DNA of 34,658 nt from Chloroflexota bacterium (lineage in GTDB: Bacteria; Chloroflexota; Dehalococcoidia; UBA3495). The stretch is taken from contig JADFNR010000019.1 of NCBI GenBank assembly GCA_022563275.1, positions 1 to 34,658 of the forward strand, written 5' to 3'. Below, in pieces: positions 8,384 to 17,203 of the stretch (the first letter of the stretch is position 1; every line of letters begins with the position of its first letter). The notes beneath the pieces are model-generated. The model was not told the origin of the DNA, made no database searches, and worked only from the letters and a program-made list of their open reading frames with translations. The position numbers were made by a program, and so were the translations under genes.

Positions 8384-8992
8384 ATGCATCGGAGAGAAGC
8401 TGGCCGGCACCATGATCTTGTTCTCTTGGCGGACGCGGCCCGGAGCACCCGAGGGCCAGCCTTCGATCTTTTTCGCCCGTATCTCGGCCCGGTGGTTCAG
8501 GTCTTTATAGGGCCAGATGTGCATCCACCGGTTCAGGCCGCCGAACTCAGTGAACATGCCGGCCGCCAATGGAGAATGCTTCTCCCGCTCGGGGAGGGCC
8601 GCCGCCCAGAGCTTGAGCAGTTCGGGGATGGAGCCTGGCTCGTAGGTGTAAGTACGCATCTCGTAGATGCCGCCCAGCGCCTGGTCACCGCCCAGGGGCT
8701 TCATGAAGGGGGCGGGGTTCCAGATCTCCGAGTTCATGTTTAGGATGTTGCCTGGGGTGATCTTGGGCGGCCAGTTGGGCTCTTTACCAGCTTCCGCGCG
8801 GATGCGGTCTCGCTCTTCCAAGTTTTCGTAGCCCCAGACGTGGATGATCTGGTTCAGAGGGCCGATCTCAGTGTGCCAGAAGGCGGCGATGGGCGAATAC
8901 TTCTCCCGGTAAGGCAGCGCCTCGGCAAAGGCCTCCTCCGCCTGCGGGACGGCTCCGGGCTTCAGATCATAGGTGCGTACTTCGTAGATCAT
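8381..8992 (-). CDS. NIPSNAP family protein with two tandem domains
   Basis: 203 residues made of two homologous ferredoxin-like (dimeric alpha/beta barrel) NIPSNAP units. Unit 1 (about 1-100) has MIYEVRTYDLKPGAV, HTEIGPLNQIIHVWGYENLE and a final NSEIWNPAPFM; unit 2 (about 109-203) has IYEMRTYTYEPGSI, TEFGGLNRWMHIWPYKDLN and KIMVPASFSPM. The repeat of 'YE-RTY ... G-LN---H-W-Y--L' is direct evidence of duplication, so one chain may form an intramolecular barrel. Bacterial members have no agreed function and often sit near catabolic genes. A GGAG ribosome-binding site precedes the ATG. The biochemical role is unknown. Confidence 0.9.
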   Translation of the reverse strand: MIYEVRTYDLKPGAVPQAEEAFAEALPYREKYSPIAAFWHTEIGPLNQIIHVWGYENLEERDRIRAEAGKEPNWPPKITPGNILNMNSEIWNPAPFMKPLGGDQALGGIYEMRTYTYEPGSIPELLKLWAAALPEREKHSPLAAGMFTEFGGLNRWMHIWPYKDLNHRAEIRAKKIEGWPSGAPGRVRQENKIMVPASFSPMH

Positions 8993-9103
8993 CTCGCTCT
9001 CCGTGATAATTTATGGCTTTCCGTTGGGTAGCTATCATATCCCACCCAGCTTTCCAGCCGCCAGTGTACCAAATCCGGGCGGAGAATCTAGCTGTGCCTA
9101 TAT

Positions 9104-9154
9104 CGTCATTCCAGCAGACGCTGGAATCTAGAGTGGTTTCCCGGAAAACGGGAA
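9104..9154. repeat. Fragment of an extragenic palindromic (MITE/REP-like) repeat
   Basis: ATTCCAGC (9108-9115), AGAC loop, GCTGGAAT (9120-9127) make a perfect 8-bp hairpin. It is followed by TTCCCG (9138-9143), GAAAA, CGGGAA (9149-9154). The wording CGTCATTCCAGC...GCTGGAATC is typical of widespread 'GTCATTCC' extragenic repeats. Only one end appears present, so this may be a truncated copy. It lies just downstream of the typA stop and may double as a transcription end. Confidence 0.6.
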
Positions 9155-9205
9155 GTGGATGGAGTGGGTTTATGCGTGAGCCGCGCGTATCCGGCGGCGC
9201 TGACC

Positions 9206-11044
9206 CTAGTCCCTGGCGCGCGCTACCCCGCGGCGGGAGCGCTTGCGGTCCAGGGCGGAGAGGTCCATCTTCCGGAGGCGGTAGTTCTTGGGTGTGACCT
9301 CCAGCAGTTCATCGTCCGAGATGAACTCCAGGGCCTCTTCCAGGCTCATATTCACCGTGGCGTTCAGGCGTTTGGCCACATCGGCCGTGGACGAGCGCAT
9401 GTTGGTCAGCTTCTTCTCTTTACAGACGTTGATCTCGATATCGCCGTCGCGGCGGTGAGAACCAACGATCATGCCTTCGTAGACGGCGGTGCCCGGGTCG
9501 ATAAACGTTTCGCCCCGGCCCTGGGCGTTCAGCAACCCATAGGTGACGGCGACGCCGCGCTCGGAGGCGACCAATACGCCGCCCGGCTGGGCCTTGACCT
9601 CTCCCTCCATGGGCTCGTAGGAAGTGAATCTGCTGCTCTTCACCCCGTCGCCCCGGCAGGTGCGGAGAAAGAACGAATTGAACCCGATCAGCCCGCGGGT
9701 GGGTATCTTGTACTCCAGGTGAACGGAGCCGTTGTCGTCGTAGCGCATGTCCCGGAGTTGGGCCAGGCGGCCGGACAGGTACTCGGTAAGCGCGCCCACG
9801 TACTCATCGCTGGTGCTGATGTTCAGTATCTCGTAGGGCTCGTGGATCTTCCCGTCGATCACCTTGGTGACGGGCTCGGGCCGGGACACCTGAAATTCGA
9901 ACTGCTCCCGGCGCATGGTCTCAACAAGGATGGAAAGGTGCAGCTCACCACGGCCGGCAACCACGAACACGTCCGAGCTGGAAGTAGTCTCGACCTGGAG
10001 GCTGACGTTAGTCCGCAGTTCTTTGAATAGCCGTTCGTGTAGATTGCGGGAGGTGCAGTGGTCTCCCTCTTGGCCCATGAACGGCGAGGTGCTGACGCCA
10101 AAGGTCATCCGCACCGTCGGCTCGCCGATGTCGATGGTGGGTAGGGCCTCGGGACTTTCCTGGGAGGCGATGGTCTCACCGATGGAGACGCCCTCGGGAC
10201 CGGTCACGGCCACGATGTCCCCGGCCTTGGCCTCGGGCACTTCCACGCGCTCCATGCCCCGGAACACGAATATGCGCTCCAGGTTGTGGGTGGATGACTT
10301 GCCGTCGCGGCCCAAAACAACCACGTTGTCGCGCAGCTTAAGGGTGCCTCGGGTAACACGGCCCAGGGCCACCTGTCCCAGATAGTTGTCGTGATCCAGC
10401 GCGGCCACCAGCATCTGCAGCGGGGCGTCGGGGTCTCCGGTGGGCGGCGGCACCGATTCTAATATCGCGTCAAAAAGGGGCGACATGTCCGTGCCCGGCA
10501 CGTTTGGGTCGGTGGTGGCCCAACCCTGTTTAGCCGATGTGTAAAGGACCGGGAACTCCAACTGATCGGCGTTGGTGGCCAGTTCCAAGAACAGGTCCTG
10601 GACCAGCTTAACCACCTCTTCCACCCTGGCCTCGGCGCGGTCAATCTTGTTGATCACCACCATGGGCATCACGTTCTGTTGGAGGGCCTGGCGAAGCACG
10701 TAGGTCGTCTGGGGCATGGGGCCGTCCACGGCGTCCACCAATAGGAGGCAGCCGTCGGCCATATTCATGATTCGCTCCACTTCGCCGCTGAAGTCGGCGT
10801 GGCCCGGCGTGTCGATGATGTTGATCCGCACATCCTTGTAGGTGACGGAGGCGTTCTTGGCCAAAATGGTGATGCCGCGCTCCCGCTCCAGGGGATTGGT
10901 GTCCATGATCAACTCGCCAACCTGCTGGTGGGCGTGGAAAACGTGGCCCTGTTTCAACAAAGCGTCGACCAGGGTGGTTTTGCCATGGTCGACGTGCGCG
11001 ATGATGGCCAGGTTGCGAATGTCGTTGTTCTGATAGCCGCTCAA
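9206..11044 (-). CDS. typA: Translational GTPase TypA/BipA
   Basis: Ribosome-binding GTPase related to EF-G, involved in ribosome assembly and stress adaptation. 612 residues, full length. G1 is AHVDHGKTT (16-24), G2 region RERGITI, G3 DTPGHADF, G4 NKID, followed by domain II, an EF-G-like domain III ([17 protein letters not shown]) and the TypA-specific C-terminal region ([30 protein letters not shown]). The start is a TTG at 11044: a TAA lies four codons upstream in frame and no ATG or GTG gives the conserved N-terminus. GGGG lies 9 bases before it. Single gene. The basic tail [13 protein letters not shown] is typical. Confidence 0.97.
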   Translation of the reverse strand: MSGYQNNDIRNLAIIAHVDHGKTTLVDALLKQGHVFHAHQQVGELIMDTNPLERERGITILAKNASVTYKDVRINIIDTPGHADFSGEVERIMNMADGCLLLVDAVDGPMPQTTYVLRQALQQNVMPMVVINKIDRAEARVEEVVKLVQDLFLELATNADQLEFPVLYTSAKQGWATTDPNVPGTDMSPLFDAILESVPPPTGDPDAPLQMLVAALDHDNYLGQVALGRVTRGTLKLRDNVVVLGRDGKSSTHNLERIFVFRGMERVEVPEAKAGDIVAVTGPEGVSIGETIASQESPEALPTIDIGEPTVRMTFGVSTSPFMGQEGDHCTSRNLHERLFKELRTNVSLQVETTSSSDVFVVAGRGELHLSILVETMRREQFEFQVSRPEPVTKVIDGKIHEPYEILNISTSDEYVGALTEYLSGRLAQLRDMRYDDNGSVHLEYKIPTRGLIGFNSFFLRTCRGDGVKSSRFTSYEPMEGEVKAQPGGVLVASERGVAVTYGLLNAQGRGETFIDPGTAVYEGMIVGSHRRDGDIEINVCKEKKLTNMRSSTADVAKRLNATVNMSLEEALEFISDDELLEVTPKNYRLRKMDLSALDRKRSRRGVARARD

Positions 11045-11174
11045 ATCAATTTACCCCACACACCATGATAGCATCAGGCCGGAATCATTGCTGGTGTCTA
11101 CATATTCGGTTATGGACGCCCAGGCACGAGTGGGTGTCTTAATCCGTAGCCTAAATCCGGAAAGGATGCTTCCA

Positions 11175-11396
11175 ATGTCAGCGGAAGAGGATATTCGACG
11201 AACAATCGCCAACAGCTACGATCTCAACGACTGGGCGCCCATGGAATCGGTCCTAGCCCGGCGCGAGGCCCTGGGATCACGTGAGGACGTGCCGAAAGAC
11301 TGTGGTCGACCTTCCACCGTAGGAGCGGGTTTTCAACCCGCCCTACAGTTGATAACCTGCCCGCTGCCAGGGTTTCTGGACCCAGGCAACGCCTAG
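11175..11396 (+). CDS. Possible small hypothetical protein whose 3' end runs into a repeat
   Basis: 73 codons beginning MSAEEDIRRTIANSYDL, with AAAGGA 8 bases before the ATG. The first ~46 residues (to DCGRPS) look like plausible coding sequence: acidic, helix-prone, ending in a 'DCGRP' motif. Residues from about 48 on are encoded by an extragenic palindrome (11319-11346) and by sequence up to the convergent gene, whose stop it overlaps by 4 bases. Either a short real gene was extended or truncated by repeat insertion, or this is chance. No family recognised. An ATG at 11088 is in frame but has less support. Confidence 0.35.
   Translation: MSAEEDIRRTIANSYDLNDWAPMESVLARREALGSREDVPKDCGRPSTVGAGFQPALQLITCPLPGFLDPGNA
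11319..11346. repeat. Extragenic palindrome GTAGG...CCTAC
   Basis: Arms GTAGGAGCGGGTT and AACCCGCCCTAC form a 12-bp stem with one bulged A and a 3-base loop. This 'GTAGGGGCGGGTT...AACCCGCCCCTAC' style is a common dispersed repeat in GC-rich environmental genomes. It has no T-run, so it is not an obvious terminator. A related GTAGGGGC palindrome lies at 26340-26380. Confidence 0.65.
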
Positions 11397-13582
11397 TTGG
11401 CCGTCAGGTCTAGGATGGTCGCCTCGCCCTGCCGCCAGGTCCCGGTTTGGCGAACGTCTTTGCCGCCGATGGTGAAGGTGACGGTCTTGCCGGCGAAGCT
11501 CTGTCCCGATGGCTGGGCGGCGTTCAGGACGTACTCGCCCTTCTTGACGGTGGCCTCACCGGCGTTGATGGAACCGGAGACCGGAATCGATAGTGAGGCG
11601 CTGTCCGTTTCACCAGAGTTTGCGGTGGCGGTGACCTTGATGATCAGTGAGGAGGCGTCTGATCCGGCGATCCAGGCGATCACCACGGCGCCATCCGGCG
11701 CCGGCGCTCCGTCCAAGGTTGCTTTCCCAACGAACACGTTGGGAGGAACATTGGAAGTGGCGGCAACGCTGGCCGCCCTCCTCGGCAACACGTAGGTGTG
11801 AGTGAATGGCGCTGTCGTAGTCACCGTTTCTATCCCGCCCACAGTGAAGGTGACGAACGCGATGTCAGAGTCGTTGTCAGTTTCGGCCCTGATCACGATC
11901 GTATCGCCGGCTGTGGCCCTGGCGTTGGCCGCCGGGCTGGTGATCTTGACGTTCACCGTGGTGATGTTCCGTACGATTCTGACGCTCACTGAATCGCTGA
12001 CTGCATCACCGGTCCCGTCAGTGGCGGTGGCGGTGATCTTTAGAGGCAGGGGAACGTCATCCGAGGTGTAGGGCACGAAATACCTCATGGCGTACGGTGG
12101 CGCGGAGACCGGGGTCTGGTCTACTCCGTTAACCGTGAAGATAACTTTGATCACGCCCGTGCCGGTTACTGCGGCGCGGATGATGATTGTGTCGCCTTCG
12201 GCTATGGCCTCGCTGGCGCCGGCTACGGTGGAAGGGCGGGACGTTGGCGTCAGAACCGTGGCCGCGCCGACGGCGGGACTGGTGATCTTGACGCCCAAGT
12301 CTGAGGACTGGACCACCCGCAAGGTGATGGAGTCTGAGCCCTCGTTGCCCTCGGCGTCCGCAGCCGTGGCTTTCACCCTTAAGGACGAAACACCGGACGG
12401 TACAGTGACGTCCACGGTGTACGGGGCTTCAGTCAGTTTGGCGATGTCAGTTCCGGCGACATTGAAAATCACGGACACTACTCCCCGGTCGTCTTTGGCC
12501 TCCGCGGTGACGGTGACGACGTCGTTGGCGGAAACGGACGTTCCGGAGGATGGCGAGGTAATCCGGATAACCGGAGACAGATTCACCGCCGGTTTTTCGT
12601 CCGGTTTAAGTCGATTCAAACACTCGTCAGTCACACGTTGACGTTGGCTGGTGCTGAATTCCGTGATGCTGGTGGCCCGGATGCCCGCGATGCTCCGGGC
12701 GCATTCGAATACGGCCGGTCCTATGCCGGCACGTCTTTCTCTGGCCGTTCTGTCCGCCCGCATCGCCCGAATCTTACTCAGAACAAAGTCCCGCAATTCG
12801 GTCCCGGCGTTCTCCGCGGTTTTCTGGAGACGTTTTTCTTGGGCGTCGTCCCGCTGCTCACGCAATCTAGCCAGGAGACTGACCTTGAGCGGGTCGTCCG
12901 CTTCGGCTTTGGACAGCCGGTCCAGCCGGTCGTCTACGGTCTTGGCCCTGAACAAGCCGCGGACCCTCTCGCCGATGCCACTCCGGCCCGCTCTCTGGAC
13001 CAGAATGATGATGGCGTCGCCCTTCTCGATCCCGGCGCCGCGGCCGGGCAGTTCGGTCTTGACGCCGTCGGCGTCCAGGGCGGTTAGGTCATCTCCCTGC
13101 TTGCCGGCGGCGATGGTCCGTTTGTGCGAGCGGGTTGCCTTTTCTGGGATGACTATGATCTTCCGTGCGATCCGGATCTCAGAAAACGCGATGCCGTTGG
13201 CGTCGGTTATCGCCTTATCCACCGAGCCGGCGATCCTGAAACCCAGTGCAATGGGCAAGCCTGCCAGGCCCACATCTTGGTCCGGAGGAACGTCGATCAC
13301 GGTGCTGCCACTGACGACCAGTTGAAAGAGCGTTCCTTTGGATTCGATGGCCAACCGGCCATCGATGATGCTGACCGATCTAACCACGCCGGTGAACCCC
13401 CGTCCGATGGCGGCGCTGCTCTGGGCTGAAGCCGTGCCGGCGAACATGGCCAACAGCAACGCTCCGCAAAGGGCGGCGATCAAGGCGAGACTCAGCCGGT
13501 GGGATGGGGCCCGCTGAGTGGAAATGGCTTGATGTGGCTCTGACACGGGTGCTCCTGTAGTTCGAGAATCTCTATCTGGCAT
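11393..13582 (-). CDS. Exported multidomain protein with Ig-like repeats
   Basis: 729 residues. A long N-terminal signal sequence (hydrophobic 31-53, ASA-Q cleavage-like site) is followed by a beta-rich domain (about 60-145; GFTGVVRSVSI, KGTLFQLVV) resembling DUF5666-type domains, then a charged helical stretch (215-330, DRLSKAEADD, ARLREQRDDAQEKRLQK). Three Ig-like repeats begin at about 335, 428 and 541, each opening with a variant of VxITSPxxG and closing with KxTATAxxxxGxxxSDSxxxRV. The C-terminal module ends SGQSFAGKTVTFTIGGK...TWRQGEATILDL, a form I associate from memory with secreted Chloroflexota proteins. Repeat 3 carries an insertion (about 601-643) that seems to be the first half of that module. 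It follows the lipoprotein gene by 24 bases, so both are probably co-transcribed and act at the cell surface. No catalytic motif is seen; adhesion or envelope structure is likely. Confidence 0.82.
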   Translation of the reverse strand: MPDRDSRTTGAPVSEPHQAISTQRAPSHRLSLALIAALCGALLLAMFAGTASAQSSAAIGRGFTGVVRSVSIIDGRLAIESKGTLFQLVVSGSTVIDVPPDQDVGLAGLPIALGFRIAGSVDKAITDANGIAFSEIRIARKIIVIPEKATRSHKRTIAAGKQGDDLTALDADGVKTELPGRGAGIEKGDAIIILVQRAGRSGIGERVRGLFRAKTVDDRLDRLSKAEADDPLKVSLLARLREQRDDAQEKRLQKTAENAGTELRDFVLSKIRAMRADRTARERRAGIGPAVFECARSIAGIRATSITEFSTSQRQRVTDECLNRLKPDEKPAVNLSPVIRITSPSSGTSVSANDVVTVTAEAKDDRGVVSVIFNVAGTDIAKLTEAPYTVDVTVPSGVSSLRVKATAADAEGNEGSDSITLRVVQSSDLGVKITSPAVGAATVLTPTSRPSTVAGASEAIAEGDTIIIRAAVTGTGVIKVIFTVNGVDQTPVSAPPYAMRYFVPYTSDDVPLPLKITATATDGTGDAVSDSVSVRIVRNITTVNVKITSPAANARATAGDTIVIRAETDNDSDIAFVTFTVGGIETVTTTAPFTHTYVLPRRAASVAATSNVPPNVFVGKATLDGAPAPDGAVVIAWIAGSDASSLIIKVTATANSGETDSASLSIPVSGSINAGEATVKKGEYVLNAAQPSGQSFAGKTVTFTIGGKDVRQTGTWRQGEATILDLTAN

Positions 13583-13606
13583 ATAGGGTCAGCGGGCTGT
13601 CTCCGG

Positions 13607-14080
13607 TTAGGGTAAGTAGATGGCAACTAGAACCAGGTCCAGTTGCTCGCCACTGGCCACGCTCACGACCACCTCGATGATATTCGGACCCTCCTCCAAC
13701 GGCACATCCAACGAGAACTCGCCGTCGATGTCTGGCTCCACGATGGCGTCGTTGATGGTCACCACGGCATCGACACGGGTCCGTCCAACCACAGACAAGG
13801 AACCGACATCGGTGAACACCTCGGTTTCAGAGGGGCTGATCAATTGCAGGAACAGCTCGCCTTCCGTCGCCACCGGCGTGGCGGTTGGGGTCTCGGTGGC
13901 CGGGGCCACGATGGCGTCTGGAACCGGCGTATTGCCGGGAACCAGGGTCGCCGGGGGAGTCCCAGGGGTCGGGTCCGGGGTCACGTCTCCGCCGCCGCCG
14001 TCACCGTCGCCACCACCACACGCCAACAGCGTCAGCAGCAAAAACCCGAGAAACAAAGAGAGAAATGCTTGCTTGCTCAT
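13607..14080 (-). CDS. Lipoprotein with Pro/Thr-rich linker and Ig-like domain
   Basis: 157 residues. A lipoprotein signal peptide ends in the lipobox LLAC with Cys21 as the lipidation site, followed by a Gly/Asp-rich run (GGGDGDGGGGD). A flexible Pro/Thr/Val linker (about 33-72) leads to a C-terminal beta-sandwich (about 75-157) with LQLISPSETEVFTD, VVGRTRVDAVVTIND and GEFSLDVPLEEGPNIIEVV, which is the layout of glucodextranase-B-like Ig domains. It should be anchored in the cytoplasmic membrane facing outwards. It is immediately upstream of the 729-residue exported protein and may be its surface partner. Function beyond surface display is unknown. Confidence 0.85.
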   Translation of the reverse strand: MSKQAFLSLFLGFLLLTLLACGGGDGDGGGGDVTPDPTPGTPPATLVPGNTPVPDAIVAPATETPTATPVATEGELFLQLISPSETEVFTDVGSLSVVGRTRVDAVVTINDAIVEPDIDGEFSLDVPLEEGPNIIEVVVSVASGEQLDLVLVAIYLP

Positions 14081-14268
14081 GTATGGGAATCTATCCCCGA
14101 TAGCGAAAAGTTGAGTGTGAAATTGGCGGGAGTATGGCCGATTTTCCCGGACCGATTACAGATACGGTCCGCCTCATTTAATATGCTGGGCCAGTACGGC
14201 CGTTACGGCAAGCCGTTTTCACTGCGCGTCTTTCGTTTGTCTTGGGACTGCCCTGCCGTTAGGCGGTG

Positions 14269-14277
14269 TGGCATAAT
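14269..14277 (+). promoter_or_regulatory. Candidate extended -10 promoter of the DinB-like gene
   Basis: TGGCATAAT (TGn plus CATAAT) lies 46 bases before the ATG at 14324, in the divergent gap with the lipoprotein gene. No good -35. A GGAG site sits 8 bases before the start codon. The rest of the 14081-14323 gap shows only a 6-bp hairpin (GGACCG 14149-14154 / CGGTCC 14165-14170). Confidence 0.4.
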
Positions 14278-14323
14278 CCCATTGCCAAATCCGAAATTTT
14301 GCCAGTTCATTCCGGAGACATCG

Positions 14324-14860
14324 ATGGATTCAATCGCTTTCATCGCGGACTGCTTGGCCCAGGTACACCTGAGGTTGATGGCCACCTGCGAGGGCCTGAG
14401 CACGGAGCAGTTGCTCTGGCGTCCGGCGCCCACAGCCAACAACATTGGGTTCATCCTCTGGCACCTGGTCAGAAACGAAGATGCCCGAGTGACCAACACC
14501 GGCAAGCTGGATGGGGACATCTGGGCCTCGGAAAGTTGGCACGATAAGTTCGGCCAGCCGGCCACCGCTCCCGACCCCGGCGACCGCATGGGCCTGCGCG
14601 CGTTGGCCATCCCCTCATTGGACGTGCTGGTGGGTTATGCCGGGGCGGTGCACCAACGGACGCTCAAGTACCTCTCGGGGTTGACTCCGGAAAGTCTGGA
14701 CCAACTGCCCGACCCGGAACGCCCCGACTTCGCCGTGAGCGGCTCGCTGCGCCATATGATCACCCACAAGAACAACCACCACGGCCAGATAGACTACCTT
14801 CGCGGCCTCCAGGACGAGGCGTGGGACCTGCCCCCGGGCACTGGGGTGGTGCTGCCCTGA
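14324..14860 (+). CDS. DinB-fold metal-dependent protein
   Basis: 178 residues of the DinB/YfiT-like four-helix bundle superfamily. The metal-binding histidines fit the family: His47 in IGFILWHLVRNEDAR and the HxxxH pair His148/His152 in HKNNHHGQIDYL, near the end as usual. Members include thiol S-transferases (bacillithiol, mycothiol) and proteins of unknown role; the substrate cannot be inferred here. I start at the ATG preceded by GGAG and by a candidate promoter; the frame stays open upstream but that part overlaps the lipoprotein gene on the other strand and looks non-coding. The xanthine-dehydrogenase-type gene follows 47 bases downstream on the same strand, so co-transcription is possible. 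Confidence 0.85.
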   Translation: MDSIAFIADCLAQVHLRLMATCEGLSTEQLLWRPAPTANNIGFILWHLVRNEDARVTNTGKLDGDIWASESWHDKFGQPATAPDPGDRMGLRALAIPSLDVLVGYAGAVHQRTLKYLSGLTPESLDQLPDPERPDFAVSGSLRHMITHKNNHHGQIDYLRGLQDEAWDLPPGTGVVLP

Positions 14861-14907
14861 CCCGCTAGAGCCCGCCGGAAACGACGCCAAACTACTGGAG
14901 TGTAAAT

Positions 14908-17136
14908 ATGGCCGCCACCCGTTCCGCCATCGGACGGTCCATCACCAGGGGAGAGGGCCCGGACAAGGTTTCAGGCAAAGCGGTTTACGCCGCCGACATC
15001 TCCTTGCCGGGCATGCTCTGGGGCAAGGTGCTCCGCAGTCCCTACCCCTACGCCCGCATCGTCAGCATCGACACCTCGCAGGCTGAGGCGTTGCCGGGCG
15101 TCCACGCCGTGGTCACCGGCCAAGACCTGCCCGGCAACTTGATCGGCCGCCGCCTGGTGGACATGCCGGTGCTGGCCCAGGGCGTGGTGCGTTTCGTGGG
15201 AGAGAAGGTGGCCGCCGTGGCCGCCGACGACCCGGAGACCGCCGGCGAAGCCCTGCTGCTGATCGACGTGGAGTACGAGGAACTGACTCCGGTCTTCGAC
15301 GCGGAAGAGGCCATGGCAGCAGACGCCCCGGACCTCCATCCCGATATGGAATCCTACCGGGGACTGCCCCAGCCTCCTTCCGGGATCAGGAACGCCTTCG
15401 CCCACATCACCTGGGAGAAGGGCGACATCGAGCAGGGGTTCCGGGAATCGGACCTGATCTTTGAGCACACCTTCAGCGCCCAGTTGATGCACCAGGCGTA
15501 CATCGAGCCCCATGCCTGTCTGGTCAGCGCGGAAGATTCGGGCCAGGTACAGATCTGGGCCAATAACAAAGACCCCTATATGCTGCGCGACCAGCTTGCG
15601 GCAACTTGGAGCGTCCCCGCCGAGAGCATCGTCCTCCACCCAAGCACCATCGGCGGCGACTTCGGAGGCAAGGGCTCGTTCATGGATGTGCCCCTCTGCT
15701 ACTACCTGTCCAAACGCGCGGGCCGCCCCGTGAAGATGATCATGGACTACATCCAGGAATTGATGGCCGGCAACCCGCGCCACCCGGCGGTGATGACCAT
15801 CAAGACCGGCGTGATGAAAGACGGCACGATCGTGGCCCGCCAGGCCAGGGCGGTGTTCGACAGCGGGGCCTACGGCGCTTTCAAGCCCACCGTGTACCTG
15901 CGTGGCGCCGACCACCTGTGCGGCGTCTACAAGGTGCCCCACGCCAGGATCGAAAGCTACACCGTCTACACCAACAACGTCCCACGGGGCCACATGCGCA
16001 GTCCCGCCAAGCCCCAGGTGGTGTTCGCCGTGGAGTCCCACATGGACATGATCGCCCAGGAGCTGGGTATGGACGCCTACCAGTTCCGGCTGATGAACGT
16101 GATGCGCGACGGCGACTCCTCGCCCGTGGGGCATTACTGGCAGCAGATCAAAGCTTTGGAGACCTTGGAGGCAGCGGCCAAGGCGGCCGGTATCGGCCAA
16201 GAATTGCCGGCCAACACCGGCCGGGGCATGGCCATGACCGACCTGGTGCAGGGCACGGGCCAGTTCGCCGCCAAGATCAGTCTCAGCGACGAGGGCAATC
16301 CCCAACTGCACATGGCCTTCTGGGACACGGGCACCGGCTCCCACACCGTGCTGCGCCAGATGGTGGCCGAGGAACTGACGCTGGACACGGAAGACGTCCG
16401 GATCGTCCTGGAGAATACGGCCAACATGCCCTACAGTTCCGGCTCCGGCGGCAGCCGGGTGATGCACACCGCCGGACTGGCGGTGGTGGGCGCGGCCCGG
16501 GAACTGCGCGGCAAACTGGTGGCGGCCGCCTCCCCGCTGCTGGACGCCCCGGAAGAGCAGGTGTCGATGGAGAACGGACGTCTGGTGGCGGCGGGACGGA
16601 GCATGAGCATCGCCGAGGTGATCGCCCGCACCGGCGGCGACGGTTTGACCGGGGAGACCAGCGTGACCACGGAGACCCCGGAACTCACGTCATTCTGCAC
16701 CCAGGTCGCCGAGGTCCACGTGGACCCGGAGACCGGCGAGATCACGGTCAACAAGATCGTCACCGCCCACGACATCGGAGCGATTCTGAACCCCCTCAAT
16801 CACCAGGGCCAGGTGGAGGGCGGGCTGATACAGGGACTGGGCTACGCCCTGATGGAGGAGCTGCAACTGGAAGACGGCCACATCTCCACCCTGAGCTTCG
16901 GCGACTACAAGATTCCCACCTCCGCCGACGTCCCGGTGATGGAGACCGTCCTGATCCAGGGCGACGCCGGCCCCGCCCCCTACGAAAGCAAGGGCATCGG
17001 CGAAAGCAGCAACATCCCCGTGGCCGGGGCCATCGCCAACGCCGTATTTGATGCCGTGGGCGTCCGCATCACGGACCTGCCCGTCACTGCTGACAAGGTG
17101 CTGGCGGCGTTGCGGGCTAAGGGGGCGGGCCGCTAA
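14908..17136 (+). CDS. Molybdenum hydroxylase large subunit (xanthine dehydrogenase / aldehyde oxidase family)
   Basis: Moco-binding catalytic subunit that hydroxylates an aldehyde or N-heterocycle with water. 742 residues, typical of the separate large subunit (CoxL/XdhA type). The N-terminal domain contains GKAVYAADISLPGML and VRFVGEKVAAVAADD; Moco-binding stretches include HPSTIGGDFGGKGSF, MRSPAKPQVVF, DTGTGSHTVLRQ and SSGSGGSRVMH; the base-catalyst glutamate is Glu699 in ESKGIGESSN. The Mo-hydroxylase normally works with a 2Fe-2S subunit and a FAD subunit, and neither gene is within the window, which makes this an orphan. A GGAG site precedes the ATG. It lies between a DinB-like gene and vapBC on one strand. 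Substrate unknown; the CO dehydrogenase active-site loop (AYRCSFR) is absent. Confidence 0.9.
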   Translation: MAATRSAIGRSITRGEGPDKVSGKAVYAADISLPGMLWGKVLRSPYPYARIVSIDTSQAEALPGVHAVVTGQDLPGNLIGRRLVDMPVLAQGVVRFVGEKVAAVAADDPETAGEALLLIDVEYEELTPVFDAEEAMAADAPDLHPDMESYRGLPQPPSGIRNAFAHITWEKGDIEQGFRESDLIFEHTFSAQLMHQAYIEPHACLVSAEDSGQVQIWANNKDPYMLRDQLAATWSVPAESIVLHPSTIGGDFGGKGSFMDVPLCYYLSKRAGRPVKMIMDYIQELMAGNPRHPAVMTIKTGVMKDGTIVARQARAVFDSGAYGAFKPTVYLRGADHLCGVYKVPHARIESYTVYTNNVPRGHMRSPAKPQVVFAVESHMDMIAQELGMDAYQFRLMNVMRDGDSSPVGHYWQQIKALETLEAAAKAAGIGQELPANTGRGMAMTDLVQGTGQFAAKISLSDEGNPQLHMAFWDTGTGSHTVLRQMVAEELTLDTEDVRIVLENTANMPYSSGSGGSRVMHTAGLAVVGAARELRGKLVAAASPLLDAPEEQVSMENGRLVAAGRSMSIAEVIARTGGDGLTGETSVTTETPELTSFCTQVAEVHVDPETGEITVNKIVTAHDIGAILNPLNHQGQVEGGLIQGLGYALMEELQLEDGHISTLSFGDYKIPTSADVPVMETVLIQGDAGPAPYESKGIGESSNIPVAGAIANAVFDAVGVRITDLPVTADKVLAALRAKGAGR

Positions 17137-17195
17137 TCACATATATCGTGTGCGTCAAACATGTTATTAATAATGTGATTGTTTGACCAGGAGGT
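17135..17195 (+). promoter_or_regulatory. Nested inverted repeats and ribosome-binding site upstream of vapB
   Basis: Outer arms AATCACAT (17135-17142) and ATGTGATT (17173-17180) overlap a second pair TCAAACA (17155-17161) and TGTTTGA (17180-17186), around a TTATTAATAA palindrome. The region is strikingly AT-rich against its surroundings. This is the expected layout for an autorepressed toxin-antitoxin operator bound by the ribbon-helix-helix antitoxin. AGGAGGT at 17189-17195 is a strong ribosome-binding site for the ATG at 17204. Confidence 0.6.
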
Positions 17196-17203
17196 CTTGA
17201 GCC

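Noticed and set aside
13643..14323. N-terminal extension of the DinB-like protein
   Set aside because: The frame is open, but it covers the lipoprotein gene on the other strand; the promoter and ribosome-binding site near 14270-14316 and the DinB fold start support the ATG at 14324.
14971..16467. 498-codon minus-strand open frame opposite the molybdenum hydroxylase
   Set aside because: His/Gly/Val-rich antisense shadow with no family features, while the plus strand encodes a clear enzyme throughout.
14908..17136. Aerobic CO dehydrogenase CoxL
   Set aside because: The AYRCSFR active-site loop of form I CoxL is not present, and coxM and coxS are missing.
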